From Epithemia pelagica (lineage: Eukaryota; Bacillariophyta; Bacillariophyceae; Surirellales; Surirellaceae), in the NCBI GenBank assembly GCA_946965045.2, contig OX337240.1, positions 2,976,001 through 3,040,000 of the forward strand: a DNA stretch of 64,000 nt. The letters run 5' to 3'. Position numbers and translations under genes: made by a program. Shown in pieces: positions 32,300 to 43,172 of the stretch. Position 1 is the first letter of the stretch; each line of letters opens with the position of its first letter. The notes under the pieces were generated by a model that saw only the letters and a list, made by a program, of their open reading frames with translations, was not told the DNA's origin and made no database searches.

Positions 32300-35200
32300 A
32301 CTTCCATGGACATGGAGCAAAAACACCCTTCTATAACTTGAATCGCTCCAAATATTGGTAGAGACACTTGGGGTATCATAGGTATGGACGTCAATGGCTC
32401 TGAACTCGTGTATCACGGACCAAAAGTCTTGTTGTAGACCATACCAGTGTCACATTGTCGATGTCCCAAACTTCCATGGACATGGAGCAAAGACACCCTT
32501 CTATAACTTGAATCGCTCCAAATATTGGTAGAGACACTTGGGGTATCATAGGTATGGATGTCATAGGCTCTGAACTCGTGTATCGCGGACCAAAAGTCTT
32601 GTTGTAGACCATACCAGTGTCGCGTTGTAAATGTACCAAACTTCCATGGACATGGAGCAAAGACACCCTTCTATAACTTGAATCGCTCCAAATATTGGTA
32701 AAGACACTTGGGGTATCATAGGCATGGACGTCATAGGCTCTGAACTCGTCTATCGCGGACCAAAAGTCTTGTTGTAGACCATACCGGTCTTGCGTTGTCG
32801 ATGTCCCAAACTTCCATGGACATGGAGCAAAGACACCCTTCTATAACTTGAATCGCTCCAAATTTCGCTAGAGACACTTGGGGCATCATAGGTATGGATA
32901 TCATAGGCTCTGAACTCGTCTATCACGGACCAAAAGTCTTGTTGTAGACCATACCGGTGTTGTGTTGTCAATGTCCCAAACTTCCATGGACATGGAGCAA
33001 AGACACCCTTCTATAACTTGAATCGCTCGAAATATTGGTAGAGACACTTGGGGTATCATAGGTATGGACGTTAATGGCTCTGAACTCGTGTATCGCGGAC
33101 CAAAAGTCTTGTTGTAGACCATACCAGTGTCGCGTTGTCGATGTCCCAAACTTCCATGGACATGGAGCAAAGACACCCTTCTATAACTTGAATCGCTCCA
33201 AATATTGGTAGAGACACTTGGGGTATCATAGGCATGGACGTCATAGGCTCTGAACTCGTCTATCGCGGACCAAAAGTCTTGTTGTAGACCATACCGGTAT
33301 TGCGTTGTCGTTGTACAAAATTACCATGGACATGGAGCAAAGACACCCTTCTATAACTTGAATCACTCCAAATTTCGGTAGAGGCACTTGGTGTATCATA
33401 GCAATGGACGTCATAGACTCTGAACTCGTGTATCACAGACCAAAAGTCTTGTTGTAGACCATACCAGTGTCGCGTTGTCGATGTCCCAAACTTCCGTGGA
33501 CATGGAGCAAAGACACCCTTCTATAACTTGAATCGCTCCAAATTTCGCTAGAGACACTTGGGGCATCATAGGTATGGATATCATAGGCTCTGAACTCGTC
33601 TATCACGGACCAAAAGTCTTGTTGTAGACCATACCAGTGTCGCGTTGTCGATGTCCCAAACTTCCATGGACATGGAGCAAAGACACCCTTCTATCACTTA
33701 AATCGCTCCAAATATTGATAGAGACACTTGGGGTATCATAGGTATGGATATCATAGGCTCTGAACTCGTCTATCACGGACCAAAAGTCTTGTTGTAGACC
33801 ATATCAGTGTGGCGTTGTCGTTGTACCGAATTACCATGGACATGGAGCAAAGACACCCTTCTATAACTTGAATCACTCCAAATTTCGGTAGAGTCACTTG
33901 GTGTATCATAGCAATGGACGTCATAGGCTCTGAACGCGTGTATCGCAGACCAAAAGTCTTGTTGTAGACCATACCAGTGTCGCGTTGTCGATGTCCCAAA
34001 CTTCCGTGGACATGGAGCAAAGACACCCTTCTATCACTTAAATCGCTCCAATTATTGGTAGAGACACTTGGGGTATCATAGGCATGGATGTCATAGGCTC
34101 TGAACTCGTGTATCACAGACCAAAAGTCTTGTTATAGACCATACCGGTGTCGTGTCGTCGATGTCCCAAACTTCCATGGACATGGAGCAAAGACACCCTT
34201 CTATCACTTAAATCGCTCCAAATATTGGTAGAGACACTTGGGGTATCACAGGCATGGATATCATAGGCTCTGAACTCGTCTATCGCAGACCAACAGTCTT
34301 GTTGTAGACCATACCGGTGACGTGTTGTCGATGTCCCAAACTTCCATGGACATGGAGCAAAGACACCCTTCTATAACTTGAATCGCTCCAAATATTGGTA
34401 AAGACACTTGGGGTATCATAGGCATGGACGTCATAGGCTCTGAACTCGTCTATCGCGGACCAAAAGTCTCGTTGTAGACCATACCAGTGTAGTGTTGTCA
34501 ATGTCCCAAACTTCCATGGACATGGAGCAAAGACACCCTTCTATAACTTGAATCCCTCCAAATTTCGGTAGAGACACTTGGGGTATTATAGGAATGGACG
34601 TCATAGGCTCTGAACGCGTGTACCATGGACCAAAAGTCTTGTAGTAGACCATACTGGTGTGGTGTTGCCGTTGTACCAAACTTCCATAGACATGGAGCAA
34701 AGTCACCCTTCTATAACTTGAATCGCACCAAATTTCAATAGAGACACTTGGGGTATCATAGGAATGGATGTCATAGTCTTTGATCTCGTCTATCACGGAC
34801 CAAAAGTCTCGTTGTAGGCCATACCAGTATCGCGTTTCCGTTGTCTCAACCTTCCATGAGGGGTATGGAGCAACAACACCCTTCTATGACTTGAAGCGCT
34901 CCAAAATTCGGTACAGACACTTGCGGTATCATAGGCATGGACGTCATAGGCGCTGAACTCGTCTATCATTGACGTAAATTATTGTTGTAGACCACACCGG
35001 TGCGGTGTTGTCGTCGTCCCAATCTTCCATAGACTTTTTGGAACAAAGACATTTTTCTTTTCATCTAATCGACCCAGGTCTTGGTACATATCCTCGGGAC
35101 ATCATAGCCATGTGTACCATAGGCTCTGATCTCATGTGCCGTCAAGACAAAGGCTTGCAATAGATTAGATCGGTTTGGTGTTGTCGTCGTGCCAAAATTG

Positions 35201-35350
35201 TATGGACATGGAGCAAAGAGATCCTTCTCTTCATGGAATCGGTCCAGATTTTGGAAGAGACCCATAGTGTCTCATTTTTATGGATACCATAGGATCTGAT
35301 CTCGTGATCTGTGACGAGAAAGGCTTGCAATAGACCATACCGATATAGCG
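32300..35350. repeat. 170-bp satellite array inside the giant transposon
   Basis: CTTCCATGGACATGGAGCAA recurs with exact 170-bp spacing (32,471, 32,641, 32,811, 32,981, 33,151 and so on to about 34,851), with a 171-bp first step from 32,300. This gives about 16 good units. At the right edge two further units (near 35,030 and 35,200) are clearly diverged, so the array fades out before the second Cys-rich gene. Units differ by a few percent. ORFs of up to 121 codons on the minus strand come from the repeat and are not annotated. Confidence 0.96.
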
Positions 35351-35588
35351 TTGGCCTTGACATCGTCCAAAAATTTCGTACGCTCATTTCATCCTCCATT
35401 GATTCGTATGACAAAGCAAACAAGACTCGGAAATTCTTAGCGTTATTTGAATTTTTCCCCATAAAAACGATAAGAATTGAGAGATAGTCAGGATCAGTTG
35501 TTTTCTCTGAAGTACATCTTCTTCCAACCGCAAACAGAAATCCTCATACCATTGCTCTTCAAGAAGACCGTTCGATATCGTATAAAAG

Positions 35589-36464
35589 ATGGAAGACTCG
35601 TCTTGGTTGAATACTGTTGCAATATGGAATCTCATCTCGAATACAAGATTTGATGTTGAAACTTCGTTTTGTCTTCGTAGCAGCGATAGGAATGTTGTTC
35701 TCACTGAAGATGTTGCAGCGGCAGCCGAAGGAATCAAAAACGAATTCAAGGATCTTGTAGACAAGATTATTAATCACGAGGGACGACTTGATGTGATTTC
35801 CATTATGAATGGTAATCAAGAGGGATATACAGAAGAGCACCAGTGTCAGATGGGCACATGGGCAGACAGACCGGAATTCCTTGACGGACCCTTCATCTGG
35901 AAACAAAACTTCCTCGAGACATGTCTTGTTTGCGGTAAATTCACCTGTAATCAACGGGCAACAATATACACATGCAAACATTGTTTCCGTCCTTTACAAG
36001 TACCTGGGTCGTCTTCATCTTGTGATACCACTTGTGCAAAGACTCCCTGTACTTCATCCATGAACATGTCCTTCGTATGGGAGTTCTGTATGACTTTAAG
36101 AGAGGCATTCCAAGCGTGGTTAGACTTTCACAAGTTTGGAAAAAACAGAAAGATTCCCTTTTTTGAATATATCCCAGCCGAAACTTGTGGCATCTTGACA
36201 AAAACGGTCGGTAAAGTATGGAGAGAAAAATTGGAGCCTTATTACGACGAGGATACCAAGTGGCGTAGTCCATCTCATTTCATTCACACCGAGAAACAAT
36301 GGGCATTGTGGCTGATTTCTTCACCACCTGGTTGCTCTTTTCGCAACTATATGCCTATTTTTACTGCATGTTATCACATAACACAGGAAAATCCAAAGAA
36401 ACACGCTGCTGGTGTACCACACCAGAGTGCTCGTAAGAAACAAAAGACGTGGAATGCTCCTTGA
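35589..36464 (+). CDS. Cys-rich protein B of the giant transposon (291 aa)
   Basis: Paralogue of the protein at 31,004-32,275. A short cysteine cluster (CLVCGKFTCN, then YTCKHCFRPLQ, plus C pairs in CDTTCAKTPC) sits at about residues 110-155. Then comes MSFVWEFCMTLREAF, matching FIWRFCMIVRRAL of protein A, and a tail with HFIHTEKQWALWLISSPPG and FRNYMPIFTACYH, matching the A tail. The long disordered N-terminus of protein A is absent. The frame is intact from the ATG at 35589 (MEDSSWLNTV). It is convergent with the gene at 36,504-38,492, with only 40 bp between their stops. Function unknown. The shared C-terminus defines a small family private to this element in this window. Confidence 0.65.
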   Translation: MEDSSWLNTVAIWNLISNTRFDVETSFCLRSSDRNVVLTEDVAAAAEGIKNEFKDLVDKIINHEGRLDVISIMNGNQEGYTEEHQCQMGTWADRPEFLDGPFIWKQNFLETCLVCGKFTCNQRATIYTCKHCFRPLQVPGSSSSCDTTCAKTPCTSSMNMSFVWEFCMTLREAFQAWLDFHKFGKNRKIPFFEYIPAETCGILTKTVGKVWREKLEPYYDEDTKWRSPSHFIHTEKQWALWLISSPPGCSFRNYMPIFTACYHITQENPKKHAAGVPHQSARKKQKTWNAP

Positions 36465-36503
36465 ATTTGTTTTTCCTTGGTGATGAATGCATCCAGAAAG
36501 AAT

Positions 36504-38492
36504 TTATAATGTTCCGCTACGAATGCCTTGAACCGTTTTGGTTATACCATGATCCTCTCTTGTTTCGTTGACAGTTGCATTCATAGACCTGGAACTTACT
36601 GCCCAAAACCAACTAATAGTGTCGTTCTTCATGTTCCCATCTGTATGTTGTCTTTGTGTGTGTATTGACGTTCCATGCCGGATCACACGTCCATCCCATA
36701 GAACCGAAACCCCATGAAATAGTTGTATGCAAAGACCATGGTATGTAGTACCATCATACTCCACAAGAATATTCAGCAAAACAAAGAACCAATTTTGGGA
36801 GTCACCTGGGATTGTCTCTGTCCAGATTGCGAATGAAACAGAACCATCGTGAACATCATAGTGTGTCGTGTTCATGAGGTTCAAACTCAGGGTAATGGCT
36901 GAGGTCATACCTCCGACTCTTCCTCCGAATTCACTAGGCATTTCTTCGCCAGCTGAATCTTCTAGATACCGGAATGTTGGAATCACCCCAGGATATTCGC
37001 GTTCACAGAACCTTTTTGCCGCTGTACTTATTTTCGGCAGTATCATCGATAATGTCTTGTCCTTTGTAAATAATTTCTCGGAAACGAAAGTAGAACCGTT
37101 TCCTCTTGCCGCAGTATTACCAACAGTAGTCATAGATCCTAAGTCTCCCTTATTACATCTGGCATTGGCCGCCTTTCTCAGAGACCCAGTACGTGTAAAT
37201 TCCCTTGCTCTGTGGTGTAATAGGTCCAACAATGTCTGGTCTTTCCGTAACAGGGATGTCACTCGAATGTAACTAAGTGACTCTGGTCTCCCATCATTTC
37301 GGCGTGTCCGAACAATGAAAGTAATGTTTCCCCGAATACGATGGTCGTATACCAGTGGCCTTGGGTGTGTACCGGACGACATTTGCAACCATAGGTTTCG
37401 ATGCAAAGCACCACTAACATATCTCCGACTCCCTTTCTTATCTGAGTCATTCCTGTTTATAATCAGCCTTGTTCGATATTGTTCCCGTGACATGTGATGT
37501 GTCATCGACTGTTTATTCCCTGGCTTTTCGATCTTTCCCTTGTCATCGAGGTACACGTCAGGAGGTAAAAGTGGGCTCCCATCCTCCACATCGGACCATT
37601 GGTAACATTCCTTCACAGTTTTGTCATTATTAGTAAGATGTTCACCCCAATCTAGACTCCAACAACGATGAATTTTTTTCAAGAATGCATTACTTGCAGG
37701 TTGGCCATCTTTGTGTCGCAGACGTAACCAAGACAACGGTAGTGGGACTGATGACGATGTGATGTTGGACGACCTTGATAGTTCTTGAAATTGACGCACA
37801 CATGTATAAAAAACCCCAGCCAAAGGGAAGAGGATAATGATATCTCTGAAGAGGTGATCATTTTGGTCAAGACATAAATTTTTGTTAGTCCGAATCATCA
37901 TGACAGGATCTTCGAATATAGAGGACGACACATGTGTTGTCTTTTTCCTGATTTCTCTATATCTTGTCCTCGACAAGGTACATTCCAATATGAATGCATT
38001 GTGGATCGTTTTAGTTACAAGACCCACCGGGATTTGAGTTACAATCATAGGACAACATTCTGGTATAATGTTCGAATGACTGACAACGTCATCTCTTGTC
38101 TCCACAACATCATCCATAGCCTTGTTGTATATTTCTGGGATACGTGCAAAGACACTCGGGATATCTTTCATATCGACCTTCCGTTGTATCATCTCTTTTT
38201 CGAACGACAAACCAAAACAATCTTGATCGTCGTAACTTCCAAAGCAACGCTGCAGTAGATGCGATAGCATCCTTATTCGATCGATGTCCTTGTCCAAGAC
38301 AAAATAGCACATTCTTTCGTGTGCACTTTCGTTCCGATGCGACATGGCGACTACTGTTTCACTTATACGTTGCGTTTTCTTCTTTTCGTACTTGGCATAG
38401 GTTTCCTGTGTACATGTGAGTCTCGAAATCGTCTGATCCGATGCCATATCTTCGAAAGTGGGACGAATATGTTTCTTCTTTATGGATGTCAC
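36504..38492 (-). CDS. Putative 2OG-Fe(II) dioxygenase-like protein of the giant transposon (662 aa)
   Basis: The C-terminal 150 residues carry a double-stranded beta-helix pattern: THYDVHDGS (His544-x-Asp546), about 60 residues of strand-rich sequence with NWFFVLLNILVEYDG, then IQLFHGVSVLWDGRVIRHGT (His606) and Arg614 eight residues later. HxD...H...R is the iron and 2-oxoglutarate ligand set of this superfamily, which includes TET/JBP, AlkB and prolyl hydroxylases. The N-terminal 500 residues are not recognised. TET/JBP dioxygenases are known to travel with KDZ transposons in basidiomycetes, which makes a nucleic-acid base oxidase worth considering. Neither substrate nor subfamily can be fixed from sequence reading alone. 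The frame is intact and starts MTSIKKKHIR at 38,492. It is transcribed in the same direction as the RING gene upstream. Confidence 0.55.
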   Translation of the reverse strand: MTSIKKKHIRPTFEDMASDQTISRLTCTQETYAKYEKKKTQRISETVVAMSHRNESAHERMCYFVLDKDIDRIRMLSHLLQRCFGSYDDQDCFGLSFEKEMIQRKVDMKDIPSVFARIPEIYNKAMDDVVETRDDVVSHSNIIPECCPMIVTQIPVGLVTKTIHNAFILECTLSRTRYREIRKKTTHVSSSIFEDPVMMIRTNKNLCLDQNDHLFRDIIILFPLAGVFYTCVRQFQELSRSSNITSSSVPLPLSWLRLRHKDGQPASNAFLKKIHRCWSLDWGEHLTNNDKTVKECYQWSDVEDGSPLLPPDVYLDDKGKIEKPGNKQSMTHHMSREQYRTRLIINRNDSDKKGSRRYVSGALHRNLWLQMSSGTHPRPLVYDHRIRGNITFIVRTRRNDGRPESLSYIRVTSLLRKDQTLLDLLHHRAREFTRTGSLRKAANARCNKGDLGSMTTVGNTAARGNGSTFVSEKLFTKDKTLSMILPKISTAAKRFCEREYPGVIPTFRYLEDSAGEEMPSEFGGRVGGMTSAITLSLNLMNTTHYDVHDGSVSFAIWTETIPGDSQNWFFVLLNILVEYDGTTYHGLCIQLFHGVSVLWDGRVIRHGTSIHTQRQHTDGNMKNDTISWFWAVSSRSMNATVNETREDHGITKTVQGIRSGTL

Positions 38493-38680
38493 CTCCGCTC
38501 TAGGATGTGTGCTTGTCGTTTCCGAACTTCTTGTAGTACAAAGACATAGTTAGTACGCGGATAGAAATGCCAAATACCTGAAACTAGAATGTCTCTTCTT
38601 TTGATCGAGAGTACTAATAATATAGATCAGACTTGCCTTTTCGCTTCTGTGTTACTGATCGTGACAGTAGAAGATTCAGT

Positions 38681-41536
38681 TCAGTCTCTCCTATTCTTCT
38701 CCTTTTGTTGTTTTTTACTCATGAAACGGAGAGTTTCCAACGGTACACGACCCCATGCTGTCTCTGGAAATACAGGGACCGGTCTGTAGAGACCACGATG
38801 TTCCTCTTTTGACACGCCAACTTCTTCAACTGAACCATCATGTGCATTGGTGTACGTAATCGAAGCAATATCTCCGTTGCACAAAGGGCAACTCTCGTTC
38901 ATTTCAGGAGGTGTCGATTTCTGTTTCCCCATAGGAACTTGTTTTTCGGTGGTAAGGACATGACCAAGACACACCCGACAAAACTTGTGCCCGCATCTCT
39001 CGATCCGACAGTCGTTAGGACGCTGTCCATGGCATATGGCACAATATTGTTCGGAGTCTTCATCATATTCGTCTAGGACGATTGTCTTGTCTTTCTTCGC
39101 GATTAATTCTGTCTCATGTAGATCGTGTGGTATTATCTCAGCATGCATATGACCGCATATGGAACAAAATCGATTCTTCACCGAATTCCGGATGAAAGTA
39201 CATGTTGGACAATGATAATGAGGACAGTTGGAGGTTTCTTGCCTTGTCCAACTCACGATAGAAGAGGTCCGACTTCTATCTAGATCCTTTTTAAGCAATG
39301 AAGTCCCACAAGTGGAACAGAGTGCCTCTTTCTGATCTTCATCGTTCAATGTTCGTACCAGATCCAAAAATCGCCGATCTTCGTGAAGTCGTTCGAGCGC
39401 CTTGTCCGCTTCTGTAATCTCTTGTATCACTTTAATGTCCTCGAATCGTTCATCGTCGGAATCCAGCATATCTTCCATTACCTCCCCTCGATCTTTCCCT
39501 TCCATTATAAACCGGCGACTGCGTTTGATCCTTGGACGATTATCGTCATTAACGTCCTTGAAACATACACGCAGAGTCGAATCACGTTTCGCTTTATTGA
39601 TAGCCGTACTCACGATATGATTGCAGGCCTTGTGACATTCTCGCCTACACGATGGCAATTCTTGAGCCCATTTCCCCATCATCTGATCACAGGACATATT
39701 AGGGGACGCCTTTGACAGGATCTCGTCGATCACACATATGATTGATACTTGGGGAAGCGTACACGCACTTGGTGCCACCGGATTCGGATACTTCTTATAA
39801 ATGAATCTCCAGTCACATCCAACGAGCTCTTCCTTTATATCAACGCTCAAGAATGATTGGATTTTCTTTTCGTCGTCCAATAGCCTTAGTTTCCGTAGAC
39901 ATCGAATCACTGTAGGCCTCCACGAGCGAATATCCCTTGTCGATAATGGATCGAATATCAACACTTCTCTTTGGTGTGCTTGTAAGAGGAATAAGACGGG
40001 ATCAAAAGCTTCATACTTGGTAGTGACGACGACCAATGTAGTATCGGAAGATGACGAACTCAAATCCATTGCAGTCGTTGTGTCCATTCTCAGACTATCT
40101 TCGTCGATTTGCTCAAAGCAAACGGACTTGTTGTGCCATTTATGAACCACCAGCACAAGCATCGACCTGAATATGAGGGGAGGGATCCCCTTAAACTCAG
40201 TCGTCTCTTGAGTATTCGTCCGTAGCAAAAGGTTTCGTCTGTACTGGCGATGTGGGACAAAAAGGACGTCCATTTTCCCATTGTCATGTTGTAGAGAACC
40301 ATTCTTGTTGGTACAGCAAGCACAGGTAAAGACAAATCGTAAAACAACTTCATGGATGCTTCCCTTACGTCTAACGGCACTTTCTTTACAGAGATCCCAA
40401 GCTTCATTGATCGCTGACATCGACTGTTTGAGGGACCAGTTAGCCATATGAATCAAACGGTCGTTAGTGAAAGATGCAAGGTCGTCTGATGGACCAGGTT
40501 TATTCTTGAGAGGAGGTGGTTTCTTTGGTATTCCTTTAGGTTTGTCGCTACCGTGGTCAACATGTGATTTACTTTCCAACAGACCCACCTTTGATTGAGA
40601 GGAAGATTTTTTTGTCGTCGCTTGTTTTCCTTTTTGTGGTTTCTTTTTCAATGCAAGAGTATCAAAAATGGAACTCCGATCCTCCTCAGTCCCTGACAGA
40701 GACTGAGATGGTGATTTGCTCTCGTTATTTGAAACAGTGAAAATGGTAGAACTTGTTGCACCATCACATCTACTGTCTGACGCTCGTTTACGGCGTTTCC
40801 TGTCTTGAGATCGTTGTTCATGTCGCCCCTTCTGATACTCCTTCGTCTTTGTAGCGTATTCCCGTTCCATTGTCTGGTAATATGAAATTAGAACCGCCAA
40901 ATTGGAATAGTCGTTCGCGGGATACTTAGCAGCTCTTGGTATGTCAAAATAAGGACGAAACCAGCAATCAGGAAGTGTAAGGGCTAATGCTTTTTCAACA
41001 TCGACTCCTTCCATTTCATAGGAGTCAGATTCCAATACCCGATAGACAGCTGCCATATGTTGAACGCTCCAAACCATTTCTCGGACTGCTATTGTTCTGT
41101 CTTTCCAAAACTTCGATCTATCAGACGTCATGTAGTCCAATATTTTTGCAGCCACGACATTAAGCCGTCTCTCCATCGAATACGAGTTGAGGACAATATC
41201 AGCGAGCATAGGATGGGCTCCAAGAAACACCTTGAGGGATCGAGTAAAGCTTGCGCTCGACTTTGATCTTGTCGTTGACGGGAATTCCTTGTCCCACAGA
41301 CGAAGTGCGTCTCCATATAGAGTTTGTTCGAATAGGTCGATTTCTGGTGAAATAAAACTACCAGCTCCGTCACTCTTGTTTCCCTCTTGTTGTTCTTCAA
41401 TCGTCTCTACAAGTCTCAGTATCTTCGGGAAACAAACAGCAGCATGCGAGGCGATATCACTGAAAATACTTGATCCACAGCGCAAGAGGGATACGAATAT
41501 GGTTTCACCTCTTATGTAGTGGAGAAATCTGTCCAA
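38681..41536 (-). CDS. RING-finger protein of the giant transposon, with possible degenerate C48-like domain (951 aa)
   Basis: A C3HC4 RING at residues about 832-886 reads CAICHGQRPND, CGHKFCRVC and SCPLCNGD, so all zinc ligands are present and E3 ubiquitin ligase activity is plausible. Just before it is another Cys cluster (CSTCGTSLL, CPHYHCPTC, CSICGHMH). The middle (about 500-650) has VVVTTKYEAFDPVLFLL, REVLIFDPLSTRD and TLPQVSIICVIDEIL. This spacing recalls the Asp/Gln/Cys part of Ulp1-type (C48) peptidases, but I cannot find the catalytic His, so it may be inactive or unrelated. The N-terminal half is helical and then Lys/Ser-rich. The start MDRFLHYIRG at 41,536 gives the longest frame. 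Ulp1-like and RING domains have been seen as cargo in other large DNA transposons. Confidence 0.7.
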   Translation of the reverse strand: MDRFLHYIRGETIFVSLLRCGSSIFSDIASHAAVCFPKILRLVETIEEQQEGNKSDGAGSFISPEIDLFEQTLYGDALRLWDKEFPSTTRSKSSASFTRSLKVFLGAHPMLADIVLNSYSMERRLNVVAAKILDYMTSDRSKFWKDRTIAVREMVWSVQHMAAVYRVLESDSYEMEGVDVEKALALTLPDCWFRPYFDIPRAAKYPANDYSNLAVLISYYQTMEREYATKTKEYQKGRHEQRSQDRKRRKRASDSRCDGATSSTIFTVSNNESKSPSQSLSGTEEDRSSIFDTLALKKKPQKGKQATTKKSSSQSKVGLLESKSHVDHGSDKPKGIPKKPPPLKNKPGPSDDLASFTNDRLIHMANWSLKQSMSAINEAWDLCKESAVRRKGSIHEVVLRFVFTCACCTNKNGSLQHDNGKMDVLFVPHRQYRRNLLLRTNTQETTEFKGIPPLIFRSMLVLVVHKWHNKSVCFEQIDEDSLRMDTTTAMDLSSSSSDTTLVVVTTKYEAFDPVLFLLQAHQREVLIFDPLSTRDIRSWRPTVIRCLRKLRLLDDEKKIQSFLSVDIKEELVGCDWRFIYKKYPNPVAPSACTLPQVSIICVIDEILSKASPNMSCDQMMGKWAQELPSCRRECHKACNHIVSTAINKAKRDSTLRVCFKDVNDDNRPRIKRSRRFIMEGKDRGEVMEDMLDSDDERFEDIKVIQEITEADKALERLHEDRRFLDLVRTLNDEDQKEALCSTCGTSLLKKDLDRSRTSSIVSWTRQETSNCPHYHCPTCTFIRNSVKNRFCSICGHMHAEIIPHDLHETELIAKKDKTIVLDEYDEDSEQYCAICHGQRPNDCRIERCGHKFCRVCLGHVLTTEKQVPMGKQKSTPPEMNESCPLCNGDIASITYTNAHDGSVEEVGVSKEEHRGLYRPVPVFPETAWGRVPLETLRFMSKKQQKEKNRRD

Positions 41537-41789
41537 TTATCAGTGTTGGAATAAACAGAACGATACCACTCGATTGTATATTCATAACATATCAAGTCTG
41601 GGAAATATCGATCGGAATCTTCTACCGAATCAGCCATATTAACGTGCGATTCAATCAGCTTGAGGAAGAAACGAGGAGAAATTTTCTTTCGATGCAGGGT
41701 TCCGATGCAACTTGATACTACCGTTTCTCAAGCTTGCGTGATGGAAACCCTGGAGGGTCTTGGTCGATAGGGATGGAGGAGTGAGGGAT

Positions 41790-43172
41790 ATGGGTGTACC
41801 AACTTGATGTCTCGGTCCTTCCAGTCAAGAATCAGTAGCAAATACAACAATCCAATAGGGTCTTGGTCGATAGAGATAGAAGATAGAAGTATGGGGGCAC
41901 AACAACTTGGTGTCTCGGCCCTTCAACAGAACCACCAATCAAGATATAGCAATCCAATGGGGTCTTCTTGGTCGATGTAGATGAAGGAGGGATGGAGAGG
42001 GGTGCACCAACTTGGTGTCTCGGCCCTTGTTCCAATAGGGAAGGAGTAGCAACACAGCAATCCAACAAGGTCTTGGTCGATGGTGATGGAGGAGTGAAAA
42101 TTGGGTGCACCAACTTGGTGTCTTGATCCTTGTTCCAATCGAGAAGGAGTAGCAACACAGCAATCCAACAGGGTCTTGGTCGATGGAAATGGAGGGGTGA
42201 AGGAAATGGGTGCACCAACTTGGTGTCTCGGCCCTTATTTCAATCGGGAAGGAGTAGTAACACGGCAATCCAACACGGTCTTGGTCGATGGAGATGGAGG
42301 GGTGAAGGAAATGGGTGCACCAACTTGGTGTCTCAGCCCTTGTTCCAATCGGGAAGGAGTAGCAACACGGCAATCCAACACGGTCTTGGTCGATGGAGAT
42401 GGAGGGGTGAAGGAAATGGGTGCACCAACTTGGTGTCTCAGCCCTTGTTCCAATCGGGAAGGAGTAGCAACACAGCAATCCAACGGGGTCTTGGTCGATG
42501 GAAATGGAGGGGTGAAGGAAATGGGTGCACCAACTTGGTGTCTCAGCCCTTGTTCCAATCAAGAAGGAGTAGCAACACAGCAATCCAACGGGGTCTTGGT
42601 CGATGGAAATGGAGGGGTGAAGGAAATGGGTGCACCAACTTGGTGTCTCAGCCCTTGTTCCAATCGGGAAGGAGTAGCAACACAGCAATCCAATAGGGTC
42701 TTGGTTGATGGAAATGGAGGGGTGAGGGAAATGGGTGCACCAACTTGGTGTCTCGGCCCTTGTTCCAATTGAGAAGGAGTAGCAACACAGCAATCCAACA
42801 GGGTCTTGGTCGATGGAGATGGAGGGGTGAAGGAAGAGGGTGCACCAACTTGGTGTCTCAGCCCTTGTTCCAATCGGGAATGAGTAGCAACACAGCAATC
42901 CAACAGGGTCTTGGTTGATGGAAATGGAGGGGTGAAGGAAATGGGTGCACCAACTTGGTGTCTTGGCCCTTGTTCCAATCAAGAAGGAGTAGCAACACAG
43001 CAATCCAACAGGGTCTTGGTCGATGGAAATGGAGGGGTGAAGGAAATGGGTGCACCAACTTGGTGTCTCAGCCCTTGTTCCAATCAAGAAGGAGTAGCAA
43101 CACAGCAATCCAACGGGGTCTTGGTCGATGGAAATGGAGGGGTGAAGGAAATGGGTGCACCAACTTGGTGTC
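41790..43172. repeat. 105-bp minisatellite in the giant transposon
   Basis: GGTGCACCAACTTGGTGTCT recurs at 42,104, 42,209, 42,314, 42,419 and onward every 105 bp, about 13 units in all, with diverged units at the left edge. The core GTGCACCAACTTGGTG is itself nearly palindromic. Because 105 is a multiple of three, long ORFs arise in several frames on both strands (up to 421 codons on the minus strand). These are products of periodicity and are not called genes. Confidence 0.95.

Noticed and set aside
32300-35350. Regular 170-bp repeats as a possible CRISPR-like array
   Set aside because: The whole unit is repeated with no unique spacers and the context is eukaryotic. It is a satellite.
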